Below, piece by piece: positions 52,992 to 56,361 of a stretch of 56,361 nucleotides of DNA (positions are counted from its first letter, which is position 1; every line of letters begins with the position of its first letter). The DNA is from Branchiostoma floridae. Its lineage: Eukaryota > Chordata > Leptocardii > Amphioxiformes > Branchiostomatidae. The position numbers and the translations under genes are program-made. The notes below the pieces were generated by a model. The model was not told the origin of the DNA. It searched no databases and saw only the letters and a program-made list of their open reading frames with translations. Where the stretch lies: NCBI RefSeq assembly GCF_000003815.2, contig NW_023365792.1:61262-117622 (forward strand), given 5' to 3'.

Positions 52992-53970
52992 TAGGGAAAT
53001 ATCATCAGTAAAAAAACTCACTTTCTACACGTCTTTTCCACACGCATAAGGCGCATAAAGGGCTTAAAGTCGCAAGAATGTTTTCGCATTTATAGCTTGC
53101 TCATCAACGTATCGTAGACCCAAAACATAGTTCGGAGCCTAAGCCAACATTTTCTTCTCTGGCACTGCCTTTCCGCTTGTCTCTCCTCTTCCACTACCCA
53201 TGTAGCAAGAGCAAGGATGAAACGGTAACGAGCCGTCGTCACAGAAAGCGGCATGTGCTCATCCTGTCGGTTGAAGTGCAATGGCATTTTCCGCTTCTAC
53301 TAGTATTAGTATAACGTGGCACACATGCAAAAGTCAACGAAGACGAGGCAAGCAATGCTTATATACCGCCCAAAAAAAAACATGATGGTCGTGGTTTGCG
53401 GGGCGTACGACAAGGACCACACAGTTGTCCACAAGGGGTGAATCGGCCGACCCACTGCCAGACCCCTACGGGGTACCCGTGGACATCCCCAGGGTAGCTC
53501 ACGGTTGCCTGCCTGACATCGAGCGATAAAGGGTTAATGCATACGACTATTGCACGAAAGCCGCTGGAATGCCCACCGGAGCCCCCCGGGACCTCTAACG
53601 GGACGCGTGAAGAAAAAATGATTTGTGACTGTGTGAGCCGATGTCTACCCGGCTTCAGAGCCCGGCCGGGGCCTACATCGGTTAGAAACCGCGCGGACCC
53701 CCTGGGTAATGTGACGTAGGCCTTACAGGGCATTGAGAAAGCATTTTACTAAAGGTCAAGATAAGCCTATACTACACCGAGCGTAAGGGTTGCTGGGTAC
53801 GGTGAAGAAGGAAGGAATGCGAAGGAGTTTATGAAAATATTGTATACCGAGAACCCCGGAATCGAATAAAATATGAGTGATAATAGCGTATGTGGTTGGC
53901 TCCTTATTATTATGTGGGCGAAGCCACACATATAGTTTTCTTACAAGTATTTCACCGGAAATCAGAAACA
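52992..53970. other. Unassigned sequence with GC-rich part
   Basis: 53398-53735 is GC-rich with many CCCGG/CCGGG words, in style similar to the direct repeats just upstream. GGGTTAA at 53531-53537 looks like a transposon end of TTAA type, but no partner was found. No ORF is supported. Confidence 0.4.
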
Positions 53971-53971
53971 A

Positions 53972-54262
53972 ATGGAAGCCTCCATGTACTCCATGTTTCA
54001 AGCTTTTTGATTGGCCTAAAGTCGCACTTTCTCGGTTGTACGTCAGAGGTGAACCTATCAACGCGCAGGACACAATCGGCATCCATTTTGATAATAGCCA
54101 ATCAAAACTCAGAAAAATGGAAGCTGTTAGCAAATACTCCGCGTTCCCAGCTTTTTGATTGGCCTAAATTCAGACTGTCTCGGGTGTACGTCAGAGCTGG
54201 ACCTATCAACGCAGAGAACACAGAATGTCATTCGGCATCCAGTTTTATAATAGCAGCTGAGA
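53972..54262 (+). repeat. Two-unit tandem duplication, ~145 bp
   Basis: Both units contain AGCTTTTTGATTGGCCTAAA, GTACGTCAGAG and ACCTATCAACGC, then a CGGCATCCA-TTTT-ATAATAGC block. ATTGG (inverted CCAAT) recurs in each, so a promoter role is possible but unproven. Confidence 0.8.
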
Positions 54263-54478
54263 CGCGGCAGTAAATCAGCCATGCATTCGACCAAACAGGC
54301 GCTCAAGGAAGAAGTTGCCCGCCACGGAATGAACAAGATTGATAAATTTGCACAGAAAAACATTATCTTCAGAAAATGGGACCTTGGAATCTTGCAAATT
54401 AAACAGTGAACGGACGTGTTCAAGCTACGCATTGCATTTGTATAAATGTACCTGTTAAAATGCAGGCAAAAACGTTAC

Positions 54479-54564
54479 GGCAAGCTTGGCCGAATGGCTA
54501 AAGCACCAGCTTCAACATAGCTTTTTTCGCTAGGTCAACCCTGGTTCGATTCCGGGCGGGAACA
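54479..54564 (+). tRNA. tRNA-like sequence, probably pseudogene or SINE head
   Basis: Has a box A (TGGCCGAATGG, 54487-54497) and a perfect box B (GGTTCGATTCC, 54543-54553), and a D-arm and long variable region of Leu/Ser type. The T-arm stem CCTGG/CCGGG forms. The acceptor stem does not pair (GGCAAGC against CGGGAAC) and the anticodon stem is weak, so no anticodon is called. A T8 run at 54583-54590 could end Pol III transcription. Most likely a degenerate tRNA or tRNA-derived SINE. Confidence 0.5.
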
Positions 54565-54590
54565 ACTTTCTTTTAGTTGTCCTTTTTTTT

Positions 54591-55391
54591 CTTTTTTGAT
54601 ATTTACAACAATTTTATCTTGCAAACAGAGCATCGTTCAGTTTACACGCCTTTTTATTTATTTTTTAATTGCTCTCAAAAGACGGCGTTTAAACGGTCGG
54701 ACGGTCCATGTGGGGAGGGGGGCTCGTCAACGCCTCGGACCATACCGGCAGCCAAATACTGTATCGTCGATGTCTGTCGCCTGCGGCGTTAAGTCAAATT
54801 TGGAATGGAGGCTACGGTACGGTACCGGACCTGAACCTGATCATGAATTTCAGCTTTATAATTGCTACACAGCACAACCCGTGACGTCAGGTAAAGGCCG
54901 AGAATACGGGTGAACCGAGAATACGGGGCACCTAATGGCAATTACTATTGTGTGTAAGATAGTTTGACTTAAACTTCAAAAAAGGCCACGGGAAAGACTT
55001 GCTGCATTTTCGCGAAAATGTTGTCATTCTAGTTGTTTCTTTTCTTGCGATTTTTCCTTTCTTTTCCCTTCGCCCACATCCTGCATTTTTTCAAAAATGT
55101 TGCCTTTCTAGTTTTGGTTTTGTGTTCGTGTGTCCCAGTTATTAGAGAAATAGAATACAACAGGAAAAGAGAGAGAAGGGAGACACAGGGCGAGAAGGAA
55201 GTTTGACAAAGGGAATGGGATAAAATGAGGAAGGGAAGATAGAAGTGGAGGATAAGGTGTACAATAATATAAGGCAGGTTTGGAAATGAGGTTGGGGGAA
55301 GAAATGAGATTGGGGGTTGTAGATTTTAGGAAGGAAGGAAAGGAATAGCGAAGAAGTAGAAAAGGTGGATAGGGGCGCGACGGAAGGGCAC
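54591..55391. other. No recognisable gene
   Basis: Mixed sequence with a purine-rich stretch at about 55150-55380. Two GAGAATACGGG words occur near 54900-54925. No supported ORF. Confidence 0.4.
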
Positions 55392-55430
55392 TGCCCCATA
55401 GCTTCATCCATAATGAAATTGAAATATCAC

Positions 55431-55438
55431 TATATAAG
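55431..55438 (+). promoter_or_regulatory. TATA-box-like TATATAAG
   Basis: Followed about 30 bases later by an initiator-like ATCAGT. Lies 24 bases inside the probable insertion. Confidence 0.35.
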
Positions 55439-55792
55439 GTGGGGTAGCCCACTCACAGATCAGTGCAGTGAACGGACTCATCCATACAGCCTGGTCGAGC
55501 GATGTGATCTGCTATAGAATAGGTATCTGGTGGGGAAGCACCGGGAAAGTCTGGATAATCAAATCACCCACCCTCCCATCCATCTCGAGCGTTAAGGCGG
55601 CAGAGTACAGTATTTCTACGCGACCCCCGGAGTCAATGACGTAGGGGTAAAAACATAGTGCGGTCGAAATCTTCAATCGTTCGTAAATACCTTAAAGTAC
55701 ATGTAAGCGAGGGATGAACTTTACTGTGTGGTAGTATAATATGTCGGCTTTCAGATGGCACGAATGAGATTTTTCAGTTTGGCCTGTCGTTG

Positions 55793-55800
55793 TATAAATA
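55793..55800 (+). promoter_or_regulatory. TATA-box-like TATAAATA
   Basis: About 95 bases upstream of the ATG at 55888. Context only; no transcript can be proven. Confidence 0.35.
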
Positions 55801-55887
55801 CGCGTGACCTTTGCAGCTGGCTGTCTAAGTGAGTCGGCTGCAGTTCCGGGTGACCCCGCATTACCCTATTTCAAAGAGGGCGTCACA

Positions 55888-55992
55888 ATGTTAAAAAACC
55901 ACAATATTTTTTTGTTTTTGGTTATTTTGTACGTTGTACCCTCGACTTTAACATACTCGTCTGTCGTGCTTCCCAAATGCACCCTACTATAA
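55888..55992 (+). CDS. Short ORF with signal-peptide-like start
   Basis: The ATG at 55888 opens 34 codons, beginning MLKNHNIFLFLVILYVVPST. This is a charged start and a hydrophobic core, typical of a signal peptide, followed by TYSSVV. It could be the first exon of a small secreted protein, but no donor is obvious and the length is within chance. It lies in the probable insertion. Confidence 0.2.
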   Translation: MLKNHNIFLFLVILYVVPSTLTYSSVVLPKCTLL

Positions 55993-56154
55993 TTTTATCC
56001 GCGTCGATGTCAGTCACCTTGCGGTCCTTAACTATAGGAAGCCCCATAGGCCGAAAACTGTATTCTGCTACCTTAAGCATAGGGGGATCACCGCGTGACT
56101 TCAGGCAATGCCCCATAGCTTCATTTGGATGAGCCGATCATTGCGCAGGAAGAA

Positions 56155-56361
56155 TAGGAAACTTTTGCAGTGTTGAGAGTCTGGATTTTGACTTTTATTC
56201 GTCATGGCGTCAAGATTACAAAGTGCGCGTTACTTTTACCACTTCAATTTCATACTAGAGAGCCCTGGACAGAACGTAGAAAGCACTTTGACTGCCAAAA
56301 ATTACGTATCATAGTTTTTTTCCACAAACCTTTAAAACAATCGTGAGGTAAACTGTCTATC
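56155..56361 (+). repeat. Copy of the ~200-bp repeat seen at 17435-18065
   Basis: Shares GTGTTGAGAGTCTGGATTTT, CGTCATGGCGTCAAGATTAC and CCTGGACAGAACGT-GAAAG in the same order and orientation. It runs off the end of the window. Confidence 0.85.

Larger units (their letters stand above)
55392..56124. mobile_element. Probable 701-bp insertion with 16-bp flanking repeats
   Basis: TGCCCCATAGCTTCAT occurs at 55392-55407 and 56109-56124 in direct orientation. A 16-base exact repeat at this distance is best explained as a target-site duplication of a retroelement. The inside has two TATA boxes (55431 and 55793) and an ORF that could encode a signal peptide (ATG at 55888). Family unknown. Confidence 0.45.

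Noticed and set aside
53531-53537. GGGTTAA as the right end of the TTAA insertion that begins at 51149
   Set aside because: The recombinase frame resumes by 51956, so the insertion must end at the TTAA at 51952-51955; the distant motif also lacks a matching inverted end.
54479-54564. A tRNA with TCA anticodon (selenocysteine or suppressor type)
   Set aside because: The possible loop reading is not supported by paired anticodon and acceptor stems.

Overview
The window looks like a piece of a lancelet (Branchiostoma) or similar marine invertebrate genome. This rests on a split eukaryotic gene with phase-1 EGF exons, APE-type LINEs of CR1/L2 and Tx1 types, DIRS-like tyrosine-recombinase retroelements, and a CR1-like element carrying a 2A motif, a combination known from echinoderms and amphioxus. 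The species cannot be proven from the sequence alone. There is one convincing host gene; most of the rest is transposable elements nested inside one another.

Layout. 1-9 kb: a 5'-truncated CR1-like copy (325-1223), a DIRS-like remnant (1.9-2.5 kb), mostly empty sequence, then a LINE pseudogene (7345-8757). 10.2-16.5 kb, plus strand: a predicted type II membrane protein with a proline-rich tail, one TM helix, a Ser/Thr stalk, a VWC-like module, four EGF exons, an 894-base assembly gap, and a cysteine-rich terminal exon. 17.4-21.5 kb: two tandem-repeat families, one split by a LINE (18739-21046).

21661-30136 is a giant foldback element. Its inverted arms are made largely of ~120-bp tandem units and it is flanked by the 8-bp duplication GGCACGTG. 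A 5S rRNA-derived SINE sits in the left arm and a near full-length CR1-like element with PHD, 2A, endonuclease and RT sits in the right arm. 30.2-31.0 kb is a ~59-bp tandem array.

From 31.1 kb a DIRS-like retroelement begins with a gag-like ORF. Its pol part resumes only at 48.4 kb, because a second giant foldback (32938-47999) lies between them. The second foldback has two nested array families (A outside, B inside) in opposite orientation on the two sides. Inside it is a TAA-flanked terminal-inverted-repeat element, which itself holds a Tx1/L1-like LINE. The DIRS-like pol (48407-52433) carries two further insertions, one with a 17-bp duplication and one with TTAA ends. 52.4-56.4 kb holds GC-rich direct repeats, a tandem duplication, a tRNA-like sequence and another probable insertion.

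Main messages: the target-site duplications let the order of insertions be read; two unrelated foldbacks share the same satellite-armed plan; the CR1-like family looks recently active; and the 5S-derived SINE head appears to keep its rRNA fold by paired changes.
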